Assembly: GCF_018614775.1 (NCBI RefSeq)
Contig: NZ_JAGGOF010000005.1
Coordinates: forward strand, 1 to 41,173
Direction of reading: 5' to 3'
From: Pseudomonas fluorescens
GTDB lineage: Bacteria > Pseudomonadota > Gammaproteobacteria > Pseudomonadales > Pseudomonadaceae
DNA length: 41,173 nt
Under the pieces are notes generated by a model. The model saw only the letters and a list, made by a program, of their open reading frames with translations. It had not been told where the DNA came from and did no database searches. Position numbers and translations under genes: made by a program. Of this stretch, positions 32,257 to 40,934 are shown in pieces; the stretch's first letter is position 1, and every line of letters begins with the position of its first letter.

Positions 32257-33252
32257 TCACGCCGCCTGCTGAAACTGCTGTCGATACTGGTTCGGCGACA
32301 GGTCGGTGTGCTGCCGGAACAGGCGGGCGAAGAAGCTCGCGTCGTCGTAGCCGACTTCATAGCTGATGGTCTTGATGCTCTTGCGGCTGCCGGAGAGCAG
32401 GCCCTTGGCGGTTTCGATGCGCAGGCGTTGCAGGTAGTGCAGCGGTTTATCACCGGTGGCGGTCTGGAAGCGGCGCATGAAGTTGCGGATGCTCATGCCG
32501 TGCTCCCGGGCGACGTCCTCGAAGCGGAATTTGTCGGCGAAGTGTTCTTCGAGCCAGTGCTGGATCTGCAGGATGATCACGTCCTGATGCAGTTTCTGCC
32601 CGCCGAAGCCGATCCTTCCCGGTGAATAACTGCGTTGCACCTCATACAGGATGTCCCGCGCCACGGCTTGGGCGATGTTGGCGCCGCAGAAGCGTTCGAT
32701 GAGGTAGATGTAGAGGTCGCAGGCCGAGGTCGTGCCGCCGGCGCAGAACAGGTTGTCGGCGTCGGTCAGGTGCTTGTCCTGGTTCAGGTGAACCTGCGGG
32801 AAGCGCTCCTTGAAAGCATTGAAGAAGCGCCAGTAAGTGGTCGCCTCCTTGCCATCGAGCAACCCGGCCTCGGCCAGCCAGAACACCCCAGTGGCCTCGC
32901 CACAGAGCACCGCGCCGCGGGCATGTTGTTCGCGCAGCCAGGGCAGGATCTGCGGATAGCGCTGGCTCAGGGCCTGGAAGTCATCCCAGAAGGCCGGAAG
33001 GATAATGACGTCGGTATCCTCCAGGCCGCCATCCACCGGCATGATCACGTCGCTGAAACTGTTGACCGGCTTGCCGTCCGGGCTGACCAGCCGGATCTCG
33101 AACGCCGGAGTCAGGCCTTGGCCTAGTTGTTTGCCATAGCGCAAGCTGGCCAGGTGAAAGAAATCCTTGGCTTGCATGAGGGTGAAAGCGAAGACCCGGT
33201 CGATTGCCAGGATGCTGACGCGCCGCAAGGGCGTGGAGACGTGCATGGACAT
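32257..33252 (-). CDS. GlxA family AraC-type transcriptional regulator (DJ-1/PfpI + HTH)
   Basis: The 331-residue protein joins a DJ-1/PfpI (class I amidotransferase-like) domain (about 10-185, with the elbow AVLCGEATG) to a C-terminal AraC DNA-binding domain (about 225-325; FRFEDVAREHGMSIRNFMRRF and TISYEVGYDDASFFARLFRQ). Relatives such as ArgR, GbdR and CdhR of Pseudomonas regulate amino-acid or quaternary-amine catabolism. The ligand here is not predictable. It is divergent from an acyl-CoA dehydrogenase (145-base gap), which is the likely target. Start is the ATG at 33252 (a second ATG is at 33246). Confidence 0.9.
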   Translation of the reverse strand: MSMHVSTPLRRVSILAIDRVFAFTLMQAKDFFHLASLRYGKQLGQGLTPAFEIRLVSPDGKPVNSFSDVIMPVDGGLEDTDVIILPAFWDDFQALSQRYPQILPWLREQHARGAVLCGEATGVFWLAEAGLLDGKEATTYWRFFNAFKERFPQVHLNQDKHLTDADNLFCAGGTTSACDLYIYLIERFCGANIAQAVARDILYEVQRSYSPGRIGFGGQKLHQDVIILQIQHWLEEHFADKFRFEDVAREHGMSIRNFMRRFQTATGDKPLHYLQRLRIETAKGLLSGSRKSIKTISYEVGYDDASFFARLFRQHTDLSPNQYRQQFQQAA

Positions 33253-33396
33253 AATTCATCTTTATTTTTATAGGGGAAAGTGGTCACCAAACGGCTGGAT
33301 CGTCTTATTTTTTGTCGGATGTGTCCAGTGTCCTGTCGTATCTCGCGGGCTTAGGCTCTCTCGGATAACACATCGAACAATCACCCAAGGTGCACC

Positions 33397-34533
33397 ATGG
33401 TCCCTAGAACCCTGTTCAGTTCCGAGCACGAATTGTTTCGCGACAGCGTACGAACCTTCCTCGAAAAAGAAGCGGTGCCATACCATAGCCAGTGGGAAAA
33501 ACAGGGGCACGTGGACCGTCAACTCTGGAACAAGGCAGGGGAGACGGGCATGTTGTGCTCTCATCTCCCGGAGGCCTATGGCGGGCTGGGAGCGGACTTT
33601 CTCTACAGTACGGTGGTGATCGAGGAGATCGGGCGCCTGGGGCTGACTGGGATCGGCTTCTCCCTGCATTCGGACATTGTCGCGCCCTATATCCTGCATT
33701 ACGGCAGCGAAGCGCTGAAACTCAAGTACCTGCCCAAGCTGGTGTCCGGCGAGATGGTCACAGCCATCGCCATGACCGAGCCGGGCGCCGGTTCCGACCT
33801 GCAAGGCGTGAAGACCACGGCGGTGCTGGAGGGCGACGAATACGTCATCAACGGCTCGAAGACCTTTATCACCAATGGCTTCCTGGCGGATCTGGTGATC
33901 GTGGTCGCCAAGACCGATCCGAAGGCCGGCGCCAAGGGCACCAGCCTGTTCCTGGTGGAGGCGGGCACGCCCGGCTTCGAGAAGGGCAAGCGCCTGGAGA
34001 AGGTCGGAATGAAAGCCCAGGACACGTCGGAATTGTTCTTCCAGGACGTTCGCGTACCAAAGGAAAACCTGCTCGGACAAGCGGGAATGGGCTTCGCCTA
34101 TCTGATGCAGGAGCTGCCCCAGGAACGCCTGACCGTCGCCATCGGCGGCTTGGCCTCGGCCGAAGCGGCCCTGCAATGGACCCTGGACTACACCCGGGAA
34201 CGCAAGGCGTTCGGTAAGTCCATCGCGGACTTCCAGAACACCCGCTTCAAACTGGCGGAAATGGCCACCGAGATCCAGATCGGCCGGGTCTTCATCGATC
34301 GCTGCCTGGAGTTGCACCTGCAGGGCAAGCTCGACGTGCCAACGGCGGCAATGGCCAAGTACTGGGGCACCGACCTGCAATGCAAGGTGCTCGACGAATG
34401 CGTGCAGTTGCATGGCGGCTACGGTTTCATGTGGGAGTACCCGATTGCCCGGGCATGGGCGGATGCGCGGGTGCAGCGGATCTATGCCGGGACCAATGAG
34501 ATCATGAAGGAGATTATTGCGCGGTCGCTTTGA
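33397..34533 (+). CDS. Acyl-CoA dehydrogenase (LCAD-like)
   Basis: The 378-residue flavoenzyme oxidises acyl-CoA to 2-enoyl-CoA with FAD. Segments are AMTEPGAGSDLQG (125-137), NGSKTFITNG (152-161), RERKAFGKSI (267-276) and LHGGYGFMWEYPIARAWADARVQRIYAGTNEIMKEI at the C-terminus, given here as family landmarks. In medium-chain enzymes the catalytic Glu sits in the YxGT segment; here that position is Ala (IYAGTNEI). A Glu at 256 (SAEAAL) aligns with the helix-G catalytic Glu of long-chain and isovaleryl enzymes. The chain specificity is inferred as long or branched. The gene has an AAGGTGCACC ribosome site. Confidence 0.92.
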   Translation: MVPRTLFSSEHELFRDSVRTFLEKEAVPYHSQWEKQGHVDRQLWNKAGETGMLCSHLPEAYGGLGADFLYSTVVIEEIGRLGLTGIGFSLHSDIVAPYILHYGSEALKLKYLPKLVSGEMVTAIAMTEPGAGSDLQGVKTTAVLEGDEYVINGSKTFITNGFLADLVIVVAKTDPKAGAKGTSLFLVEAGTPGFEKGKRLEKVGMKAQDTSELFFQDVRVPKENLLGQAGMGFAYLMQELPQERLTVAIGGLASAEAALQWTLDYTRERKAFGKSIADFQNTRFKLAEMATEIQIGRVFIDRCLELHLQGKLDVPTAAMAKYWGTDLQCKVLDECVQLHGGYGFMWEYPIARAWADARVQRIYAGTNEIMKEIIARSL

Positions 34534-34542
34534 TGATGAGGT

Positions 34543-34650
34543 GATCGTTCCCACGCTCTGCGTGGAAACGCCGCCAGGGACGCTCCGCGTTCCGCTCTGG
34601 TGACGCGGAGCGTCACCGGATGCATTCCCACGCAGAGCGTGGGAATGATC
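34543..34650. repeat. Nested palindromic intergenic repeat
   Basis: The outer arms GATCGTTCCCACGCTCTGCG and its near-inverse ending GGGAATGATC enclose inner arms GACGCTCCGCGT / ACGCGGAGCGTC. The whole 108-base element is near-symmetric and matches a repeat I recognise from many Pseudomonas intergenic regions. It lies between two convergent genes and may act as a terminator. Confidence 0.8.
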
Positions 34651-34669
34651 AGCAGAGGAAGGGGCTCGA

Positions 34670-35710
34670 TCAAGGCGCCGGGTTCGGATGATCCTTGTGG
34701 ATCGCCTCGATCCCCGCCAGGACTTCCTTCGACAGTTTCAGGTCGAAGCTGGCGATATTGCTGTCCAGTTGTTCCAGCGTGGTGGCGCCAATGATGTTGC
34801 TGGTCACGAACGGCTGTTGGGTCACGAACGCCAAAGCCATCTGCGCCGGGTCCAGGCCATGTTCACGTGCCAGCGCCACGTAACGGCTGCACGCCGCTTC
34901 CGATTGCGGGTTGAAGTAGCGCATGAAGCGGCTGTACAGCGTCAGGCGACCTTTGGCAGGCCGGGCGCCGCCCTCGTATTTACCCGACAGGAAGCCGAAC
35001 GCCAGTGGCGAGTAGGCCAGCAGGCCGCACTGTTCGCGAATGGCGATTTCTGCCAGGCCGATCTCGAAGCTGCGGTTGAGCAGGTTGTACGGGTTCTGGA
35101 TCGACACGGCGCGCGGCCAGCCACGGGCCTCGGCCAGGGCGAGGAATTTCATGGTGCCCCACGGCGTTTCGTTGGACAGGCCGATGTGGCGGATCTTGCC
35201 GGCCCGGACCTGTTCGTCCAAGGCTTCGAGGGTTTCCTCCAGCGGGGTGAAGTCTTCGTCGGCCTTGTGCTGGTAGCCCAGTTGGCCAAAGAAGTTGGTG
35301 CTGCGCTCCGGCCAATGCAACTGGTACAGGTCGATCCAGTCGGTCTGCAGACGCTTGAGGCTGGCATCCACGGCTTCGACGATGTGGCGGCGGTTGTGCT
35401 TGAGGTTTTTGTCGCGGATGTAGTCGATGGTGTTGCCGGGGCCGGCGATCTTGCTGGCCAGGATCCAGTCGGCACGGTCGCCGCGGCTTTTGAAATAATT
35501 GCCGATGTAGCGCTCGGTGGTGGCGTAGGTGTCGGCTTTCGGCGGTACCGGATACATCTCGGCGGTGTCGATGAAATTGATGCCGGCACTCTTGGCGCGT
35601 TCGATCTGGGCGAACGCCTCGGCCTCGCTGTTCTGCTCGCCCCAGGTCATGGTTCCGAGGCACAGGGCGCTCACGTTCAGATCGGTACGGCCTAGCTGGC
35701 GATAGTCCAT
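34670..35710 (-). CDS. Tas-like NADP-dependent aldo/keto reductase
   Basis: The 346-residue cytosolic oxidoreductase matches the Tas/MocA subgroup of the aldo/keto reductases. It has MDYRQLGRTDLNVSALCLGTMTWG at the start, the catalytic tetrad segment DTAEMYPVPP (Asp/Tyr), ILASKI (Lys) and LHWPER (His), and the cofactor region IQNPYNLLNRS and AYSPLAFGFLSGKY. It is longer than generic members because of the C-terminal cap. I chose ATG 35710, preceded by AAGGAG with 6-7 bases; the frame extends 18 codons upstream. It is convergent with the dehydrogenase through the palindromic repeat. E. coli Tas can restore tyrosine synthesis by an unclear route; substrate here is not known. Confidence 0.91.
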   Translation of the reverse strand: MDYRQLGRTDLNVSALCLGTMTWGEQNSEAEAFAQIERAKSAGINFIDTAEMYPVPPKADTYATTERYIGNYFKSRGDRADWILASKIAGPGNTIDYIRDKNLKHNRRHIVEAVDASLKRLQTDWIDLYQLHWPERSTNFFGQLGYQHKADEDFTPLEETLEALDEQVRAGKIRHIGLSNETPWGTMKFLALAEARGWPRAVSIQNPYNLLNRSFEIGLAEIAIREQCGLLAYSPLAFGFLSGKYEGGARPAKGRLTLYSRFMRYFNPQSEAACSRYVALAREHGLDPAQMALAFVTQQPFVTSNIIGATTLEQLDSNIASFDLKLSKEVLAGIEAIHKDHPNPAP

Positions 35711-35885
35711 CAGTGACTCCTTGGGCAAAACAATCATAAAAGCAGGTTGAAATATTTTTCGCAATCTGCATAATTGCGCACCTCTTTCTGCAGTGGAAGT
35801 GATGCGCCGCCGCCGAAGAATCTTGCCGTTGAACGGACGCGCCGACCCGAGCCCCCGAAAGCGTCTGTATCCGGCTGCCTTTGAC

Positions 35886-35914
35886 TTGTCAAAGTACGCA
35901 CTATTCAGTAAGAT
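35886..35914 (+). promoter_or_regulatory. Predicted sigma-70 promoter of rplM-rpsI
   Basis: TTGTCA (35886-35891), 17 bases, TAAGAT (35909-35914). It is 42 bases upstream of the rplM start, in the expected place. Confidence 0.55.
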
Positions 35915-35955
35915 CCGCCGTCTAATTTACAGGGCGGCCCCTGAGGCTATAAAGA

Positions 35956-36384
35956 ATGAAAACTTTTACTGCTAAACCGGAAACAGTACAGCGCGACTGG
36001 TTCGTCGTCGACGCTGCTGGTCAGACCCTGGGTCGTCTGGCCACCGAAATCGCGAGCCGTCTGCGTGGCAAGCACAAGCCTGAGTACACCCCTCACGTTG
36101 ACACCGGCGACTACATTGTCGTGATCAACGCCGAGCAAGTACGTGTTACTGGCGCTAAAACCACTGACAAAATGTACTACTCCCACTCCGGTTTTCCTGG
36201 CGGCATCAAGTCGATCAACTTCGAAAAGCTGATCGCCAAAGCCCCTGAGCGCGTGATCGAGACCGCGGTTAAAGGCATGCTGCCTAAGAACCCGCTGGGT
36301 CGCGACATGTATCGTAAGCTGAAGGTTTATGCGGGCGCTGCTCACCCTCATACTGCTCAGCAGCCCCAAGAACTGAAGTTTTAA
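35956..36384 (+). CDS. rplM: 50S ribosomal protein L13
   Basis: The 142-residue protein begins [20 protein letters not shown] and contains [36 protein letters not shown], the L13 signature, with [28 protein letters not shown] at the end. Length equals E. coli L13. It is essential for 50S assembly. It is cotranscribed with rpsI, 14 bases downstream, as in most bacteria. In E. coli the operon leader is autoregulated; I did not resolve such an element here. Confidence 0.98.
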   Translation: MKTFTAKPETVQRDWFVVDAAGQTLGRLATEIASRLRGKHKPEYTPHVDTGDYIVVINAEQVRVTGAKTTDKMYYSHSGFPGGIKSINFEKLIAKAPERVIETAVKGMLPKNPLGRDMYRKLKVYAGAAHPHTAQQPQELKF

Positions 36385-36398
36385 CGGAATAGTTCATT

Positions 36399-36791
36399 AT
36401 GTCGGCGACTCAAAATTACGGCACTGGCCGTCGCAAGACTGCAACCGCACGCGTTTTCCTGCGTCCGGGCACTGGCAACATCTCCATCAACAACCGCACC
36501 CTGGATAACTTCTTCGGCCGCGAAACTGCCCGCATGGTAGTTCGTCAGCCGCTGGAACTGACCGAGACCGTCGAAAAATTCGACATCTACGTCACCGTTA
36601 TCGGTGGTGGTGTAAGTGGCCAGGCCGGCGCAATCCGCCACGGCATCACTCGCGCCCTGATGGATTACGACGAAACCCTGCGTGGCGCCCTGCGCAAAGC
36701 CGGCTTCGTGACTCGCGATGCTCGTGAAGTTGAACGTAAGAAAGTCGGTCTGCGTAAAGCGCGTAAGCGTCCGCAGTACTCGAAGCGTTAA
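36399..36791 (+). CDS. rpsI: 30S ribosomal protein S9
   Basis: The 130-residue protein shows [21 protein letters not shown] at the start and the universally conserved tail [14 protein letters not shown], whose C-terminal Arg reaches the P-site tRNA. It follows rplM in a two-gene operon, ended by the terminator at 36815. Length equals E. coli S9. Confidence 0.98.
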   Translation: MSATQNYGTGRRKTATARVFLRPGTGNISINNRTLDNFFGRETARMVVRQPLELTETVEKFDIYVTVIGGGVSGQAGAIRHGITRALMDYDETLRGALRKAGFVTRDAREVERKKVGLRKARKRPQYSKR

Positions 36792-36814
36792 TTTCGCTTC
36801 CGCTTTCAAAAGGC

Positions 36815-36846
36815 GCCCAGTTCCTCACGGAGCTGGGCGTTTTTTT
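36815..36846 (+). terminator. Terminator of rplM-rpsI
   Basis: CGCCCAG (36815-36821) and CTGGGCG (36834-36840) with partial pairing inside, then seven T. Located 23 bases after the rpsI stop, so petABC needs its own promoter. Confidence 0.93.
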
Positions 36847-37047
36847 ATGCGCGAAAGAATTGCTCTGTGACAACTTGCCACATTCGTAGAGCCCCTATAC
36901 TACAAGGCCTGGCGGTTTGGCCGCTTGGTAATTACCTTGTCAGAATTGGGGCTTTTCATTACCATTCGGCAAAATTTTTATAAGTTCAGATTTTTACTTA
37001 GTAGACGCCTGATCTAACAGGCCACAAAGCTGATGGGAGAGGACTGA

Positions 37048-37641
37048 ATGAGCAATGACGGCGTGAATGCAGGCCGGCGTCGCTTCCTGGTAGCAGCCAC
37101 ATCCGTGGTGGGTGCTGCAGGAGCGGTGGGGGCTGCGGTCCCGTTCGTGGGGTCATGGTTTCCCAGTGCCAAGGCGAAAGCTGCAGGTGCACCGGTGAAA
37201 GTGAATGTCAGCAAGATCGAGCCAGGCCAGCAGATGATTGCTGAATGGCGCGGCCAGCCGGTGTTCATCGTCCGCCGTACAGAGGAAATCCTGGGGAATC
37301 TGAAAAAGATCGAGGGCCAGTTGTCCGACCCTTCCTCCAAGAACTCGGTCCAACCGGAATACGTCAATCCTGAAACGCGCTCGATCAAGCCGCAGATCCT
37401 GCTGCTGATCGGGATCTGCACGCACCTGGGTTGCTCGCCTACGTTCCGTCCTGAAGTGGCCCCTGCCGATCTGGGCAAGGATTGGGTCGGTGGCTATTTC
37501 TGCCCTTGCCACGGCTCCCACTACGACCTGGCGGGTCGCGTCTACAAATCCCAGCCTGCACCTCTGAACCTGCCAGTTCCCCCGCATTCCTATGAGACCG
37601 ACGACATCATTGTCATCGGCGTCGACTCGGAGAAAGCGTGA
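37048..37641 (+). CDS. petA: Ubiquinol-cytochrome c reductase iron-sulfur subunit (Rieske)
   Basis: The 197-residue subunit has a Tat-type N-terminus (GRRRFLVAA, 9-17) that stays as a membrane anchor. Its [2Fe-2S] ligands are in CTHLGC (C124, H126, C129) and CPCHGS (C152, C154, H155). It oxidises ubiquinol in the bc1 complex and passes electrons to cytochrome c1. The start has GGGAGAGGACTG just upstream. Its stop TGA shares one base with the petB start (TGATG), so translation is coupled. Confidence 0.97.
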   Translation: MSNDGVNAGRRRFLVAATSVVGAAGAVGAAVPFVGSWFPSAKAKAAGAPVKVNVSKIEPGQQMIAEWRGQPVFIVRRTEEILGNLKKIEGQLSDPSSKNSVQPEYVNPETRSIKPQILLLIGICTHLGCSPTFRPEVAPADLGKDWVGGYFCPCHGSHYDLAGRVYKSQPAPLNLPVPPHSYETDDIIVIGVDSEKA

Positions 37642-38852
37642 TGAGCAAACTAATGGATTGGGTTGATGCACGCTTTCCCGCGACCAAAATGTGGGAAGAC
37701 CATCTCAGCAAGTATTACGCTCCGAAAAATTTCAACTTCTTCTACTTCTTTGGTTCCCTGGCGCTGCTCGTTCTGGTCAACCAGATCGTCACCGGTGTCT
37801 GGCTGACCATGAGCTACACCCCTTCGGCGGAGGAGGCGTTTGCTTCCGTTGAATACATCATGCGCGATGTCGAGTACGGGTCGATCCTGCGTCTGCTGCA
37901 CTCCACTGGCGCTTCGGCGTTCTTCATCGTGGTCTACCTGCATATGTTCCGTGGTCTGCTCTACGGTTCGTACCAGAAGCCGCGTGAACTGGTGTGGGTC
38001 TTCGGCATGTTGATCTACCTGGCGCTGATGGCCGAAGCCTTCATGGGCTACCTGCTGCCATGGGGCCAGATGTCCTACTGGGGCGCCCAGGTGATCATCT
38101 CGCTGTTCGGCGCGATCCCGGTCATCGGCAACGACCTGACCCAATGGATCAGGGGTGACTACCTGATCTCCGGCATTACCCTGAACCGCTTCTTCGCCCT
38201 GCACGTGGTCGCCCTGCCGATCGTGATCCTCGGCCTGGTGGTGCTGCACATCCTGGCGCTGCACGAAGTTGGCTCGAACAACCCGGATGGCGTTGACATC
38301 AAGAAACACAAGGACGAGAACGGCGTACCGCTGGATGGCATTGCCTTCCACCCGTACTACACCGTGAAAGACATCGTCGGCGTGGTGGTGTTCCTGTTCA
38401 TCTTCTGCTCCATCGTGTTCTTCTTTCCCGAGATGGGCGGTTACTTCCTCGAGAAGCCGAACTTCGAACAGGCTAACGCGTTCAAGACTCCCGAGCACAT
38501 TGCCCCGGTCTGGTACTTCACACCGTTCTACGCAATCCTGCGGGCGATCCCGGACAAGCTGATGGGCGTTATCGCCATGGGCGCGGCCATTGCCGTGCTG
38601 TTCGTCCTGCCATGGCTGGACCGCAGTCCGGTCAAGTCGATGCGCTACAAAGGCTGGCTGAGCAAGATCTGGCTCGTGGTGTTCTGCATCTCGTTCGTGA
38701 TCCTGGGCGTGTTGGGCGTACTGGCACCGACACCGGAACGTACGCTGCTTTCGCAGGTGTGCACCTTCCTGTACTTCGCCTACTTCATTCTGATGCCGTT
38801 CTATACCAGGCTCGAGAAGACCAAACCGGTTCCGGAAAGGGTGACTGGCTGA
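37641..38852 (+). CDS. petB: Ubiquinol-cytochrome c reductase cytochrome b subunit
   Basis: The 403-residue membrane protein of the bc1 complex has eight hydrophobic helices. The haem-ligand histidines lie in RLLHSTGASAFFIVVYLHMFRG and RFFALHVVALPIVILGLVVLHI, and the quinol-site motif is PEW-like as usual near the fourth helix (ITHIAPVWY region, EHIAPVWYFTPFY). Full-length, not split into b6 and subunit IV. Both ends overlap neighbours: TGATG with petA and TGATG with petC. An upstream GTG at 37638 is also in frame. Confidence 0.97.
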   Translation: MSKLMDWVDARFPATKMWEDHLSKYYAPKNFNFFYFFGSLALLVLVNQIVTGVWLTMSYTPSAEEAFASVEYIMRDVEYGSILRLLHSTGASAFFIVVYLHMFRGLLYGSYQKPRELVWVFGMLIYLALMAEAFMGYLLPWGQMSYWGAQVIISLFGAIPVIGNDLTQWIRGDYLISGITLNRFFALHVVALPIVILGLVVLHILALHEVGSNNPDGVDIKKHKDENGVPLDGIAFHPYYTVKDIVGVVVFLFIFCSIVFFFPEMGGYFLEKPNFEQANAFKTPEHIAPVWYFTPFYAILRAIPDKLMGVIAMGAAIAVLFVLPWLDRSPVKSMRYKGWLSKIWLVVFCISFVILGVLGVLAPTPERTLLSQVCTFLYFAYFILMPFYTRLEKTKPVPERVTG

Positions 38853-39634
38853 TGAAAAAGCTATTTGCTGTACTGATTCTTGCTGCCATGCCTGTCTTGT
38901 CCTTCGCGGCCGAACACGGTGGTCCAGAGCTGGAAAAAGTCGACATCGACGTTTCCGATAAAGCGGCCATGCAGGACGGCGCGCGTACGTTCGCCAACTA
39001 TTGCATGGGTTGCCACAGCGCCAAGTTCCAGCGTTACGAGCGTGTAGCCGATGACCTGGGCATTCCCCATGAGGTAATGCTCGAGAAGCTGGTGTTCACC
39101 GGTGCCAAGCTGGGCGATCACATGACCGTTGGCATGCAGCCTGCGGACGCCAAGACCTGGTTCGGCGCTGCGCCGCCCGACCTGACCCTGGTTGCGCGGG
39201 TGCGTGGTACCGATTGGCTCTATGGTTACCTGCGTTCGTTCTACGAAGACCCGGCACGTCCATGGGGCGTGAACAACAAGGTCTTCCCGAACGTCGGCAT
39301 GCCTAACGTCCTGGCCAGCCTGCAGGGTCGCCAGGTGGTAGGCTGCAAGCAGGTGCAGATCGTCGAGAACGGCAAGAAGCAGTTCGATCCACTGACGGGC
39401 ACCGCTTTGACTCACGAAGCCTGCGACCAGTTGACCATCGTGCCGAACACCGGCGCCTTGACGCCTGAGCAGTTTGACGAGAAGGTCAAGAACCTGGTGA
39501 CCTTCCTGGCCTACTCGGCCAACCCGGTGAAGCTGCAGCATCAGCGCATCGGTACGTATGTTTTGCTGTACCTGGCGTTCTTCTTCGTATTCGCTTACCT
39601 GCTCAAGCGTGAATACTGGAAAGACGTACATTGA
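38852..39634 (+). CDS. petC: Ubiquinol-cytochrome c reductase cytochrome c1
   Basis: The 260-residue subunit has a cleavable signal (MKKLFAVLILAAMPVLSFA, cut near 19), one covalent haem site CMGCH (51-55), and a Met-bearing region GMQPADAKTWFGAAPPDLTL that includes the axial Met and the PDL motif. A C-terminal membrane anchor (TYVLLYLAFFFVFAYLL) ends with a basic tail. It receives electrons from the Rieske protein and gives them to soluble cytochrome c. The ATG overlaps the petB stop (TGATG). Confidence 0.97.
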   Translation: MKKLFAVLILAAMPVLSFAAEHGGPELEKVDIDVSDKAAMQDGARTFANYCMGCHSAKFQRYERVADDLGIPHEVMLEKLVFTGAKLGDHMTVGMQPADAKTWFGAAPPDLTLVARVRGTDWLYGYLRSFYEDPARPWGVNNKVFPNVGMPNVLASLQGRQVVGCKQVQIVENGKKQFDPLTGTALTHEACDQLTIVPNTGALTPEQFDEKVKNLVTFLAYSANPVKLQHQRIGTYVLLYLAFFFVFAYLLKREYWKDVH

Positions 39635-39663
39635 TAAAGCTGTAAGCCGTTGCTGTTAATCGT

Positions 39664-39745
39664 GCGCGCCCAAGGGCGTCTCTGAAAGTGTAACGAGCCT
39701 GGTCGGCCAGGCGTTACGGGAGACACCCTCTGGGCGCGCTCGTTT
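39664..39745 (+). terminator. Long hairpin terminator of petABC
   Basis: GCGCGCCCAAGGGCGTCTCT and AGACACCCTCTGGGCGCGC form the outer stem. An inner stem GTAACG-AG-CCTGG / CCAGGCGTTAC adds about 11 pairs. A T5 run follows. At about 80 bases it is far longer than the other terminators in the window. Confidence 0.85.
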
Positions 39746-39785
39746 TTCCGTTTTTCGATAATTTCAACAAGCGAGGAGGACCGCC

Positions 39786-40403
39786 ATGGGCGTGACCAAT
39801 CGGTTGGCCTGTTACTCCGACCCCGCCGACCACTATTCCCACCGGGTACGCATCGTACTGGCAGAGAAAGGTGTCAGCGCCGAGATCATCTACGTCGAAG
39901 CGGGCCGTCAGCCGCCAAAACTGATCGAAGTGAACCCTTACGGCAGCCTGCCCACGCTGGTCGATCGTGATCTGGCATTGTGGGAGTCGACTGTGGTGAT
40001 GGAATACCTGGATGAGCGTTATCCGCATCCACCCCTGCTGCCGGTTTACCCTGTCGCGCGTGCCAACAGTCGCTTGCTGATGCATCGCATCCAGCGGGAC
40101 TGGTGCGGGTTGGTGGACCTGATCCTGGACTCGCGGAGCAAGGAGCCGGCGCGGGTGGTGGCGCGTAAGGAATTGCGTGAAAGCCTGACGGGCGTATCGC
40201 CGCTGTTCGTCGATAAGCCGTTCTTTCTCAGTGAGGAACAAAGTCTGGTGGATTGCTGCCTATTACCCATACTCTGGCGATTGCCGATCCTGGGTATCGA
40301 ACTGCCGCGGCCTGCCAAGCCGCTGCTTGATTATATGGAGCGCCAATTTGCGCGTGAGGCTTTCCAGGCGAGTCTGTCTGGTGTCGAACGCGACATGCGC
40401 TGA
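39786..40403 (+). CDS. sspA: Stringent starvation protein A
   Basis: The 205-residue RNA polymerase-associated protein has a glutathione S-transferase-like fold: thioredoxin-like domain about 1-85 ([22 protein letters not shown]) and helical domain about 90-205. It lacks GST activity in known cases and acts as a transcription co-regulator in stationary and acid stress. GCGAGGAGGACCGCC precedes the ATG at 39786. It is followed by sspB 16 bases downstream, the usual sspAB pair, and preceded by petABC as in other Pseudomonas. Confidence 0.95.
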   Translation: MGVTNRLACYSDPADHYSHRVRIVLAEKGVSAEIIYVEAGRQPPKLIEVNPYGSLPTLVDRDLALWESTVVMEYLDERYPHPPLLPVYPVARANSRLLMHRIQRDWCGLVDLILDSRSKEPARVVARKELRESLTGVSPLFVDKPFFLSEEQSLVDCCLLPILWRLPILGIELPRPAKPLLDYMERQFAREAFQASLSGVERDMR

Positions 40404-40419
40404 GGCTTAAGGAGCCGCT

Positions 40420-40833
40420 ATGAACTCCAGTCGACCTTATCTGGTCCGCGCGCTCTACGAGTGGATTGTGGACAATGACTGCACCCCGCACATGCTGGTC
40501 AACGCCGAGTACCCGTCGGTGCAGGTGCCGCAGGGTTTTGCCAATGACGGGCAGATTGTCCTGAACGTTTCGCCGGCCGCCGTGCGCCATCTGCACATGG
40601 ACAACGATGCCGTGAGCTTTGAAGGGCGCTTCGGTGGCGTGCCGCATACGCTGTACGTGCCTATTGCCTCGATCCTGGGGATTTATGCCCGGGAGAATGG
40701 CCAGGGTATGGTGTTTGAGCTGGAAGCGCCGTTGGATGGCGAGGATGAGCTCGAAGCGGATGATGAACTGCCGCCACCGGATGATGAACCGCCGCGGCCT
40801 AGTGGGCGGCCTAGTCTTAAGGTGGTGAAGTAG
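40420..40833 (+). CDS. sspB: ClpXP adaptor SspB
   Basis: The 137-residue protein has the substrate-binding fold in residues 1-105 (MNSSRPYLVRALYEWIVDND, then PHMLVNAEYPSVQVPQGF), an acidic disordered linker rich in Glu, Asp and Pro (about 107-125), and a C-terminal ClpX-binding motif LKVVK. SspB delivers ssrA-tagged proteins to ClpXP. AAGGAG lies 6 bases upstream of the ATG. Second gene of sspAB, with its own terminator. Confidence 0.95.
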   Translation: MNSSRPYLVRALYEWIVDNDCTPHMLVNAEYPSVQVPQGFANDGQIVLNVSPAAVRHLHMDNDAVSFEGRFGGVPHTLYVPIASILGIYARENGQGMVFELEAPLDGEDELEADDELPPPDDEPPRPSGRPSLKVVK

Positions 40834-40851
40834 GCGCGCGCTGTTTTTGAG

Positions 40852-40884
40852 AAATGCCCGTGTTGTGAGATGCGGGCATTTTTC
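40852..40884 (+). terminator. Terminator of sspAB
   Basis: AAATGCCCG (40852-40860), loop, CGGGCATTT (40873-40881) followed by T-run. It begins 18 bases after the sspB stop. Confidence 0.9.
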
Positions 40885-40934
40885 TTTGGGCTTCGATAGT
40901 GTGTATATCCGTTTTCTCGGTAACGGCCGCTTAG

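Noticed and set aside
36870..36901. Possible promoter TTGCCA ... TATACT upstream of petA
   Set aside because: The spacer is only 15 bases; a real start cannot be assigned by eye.
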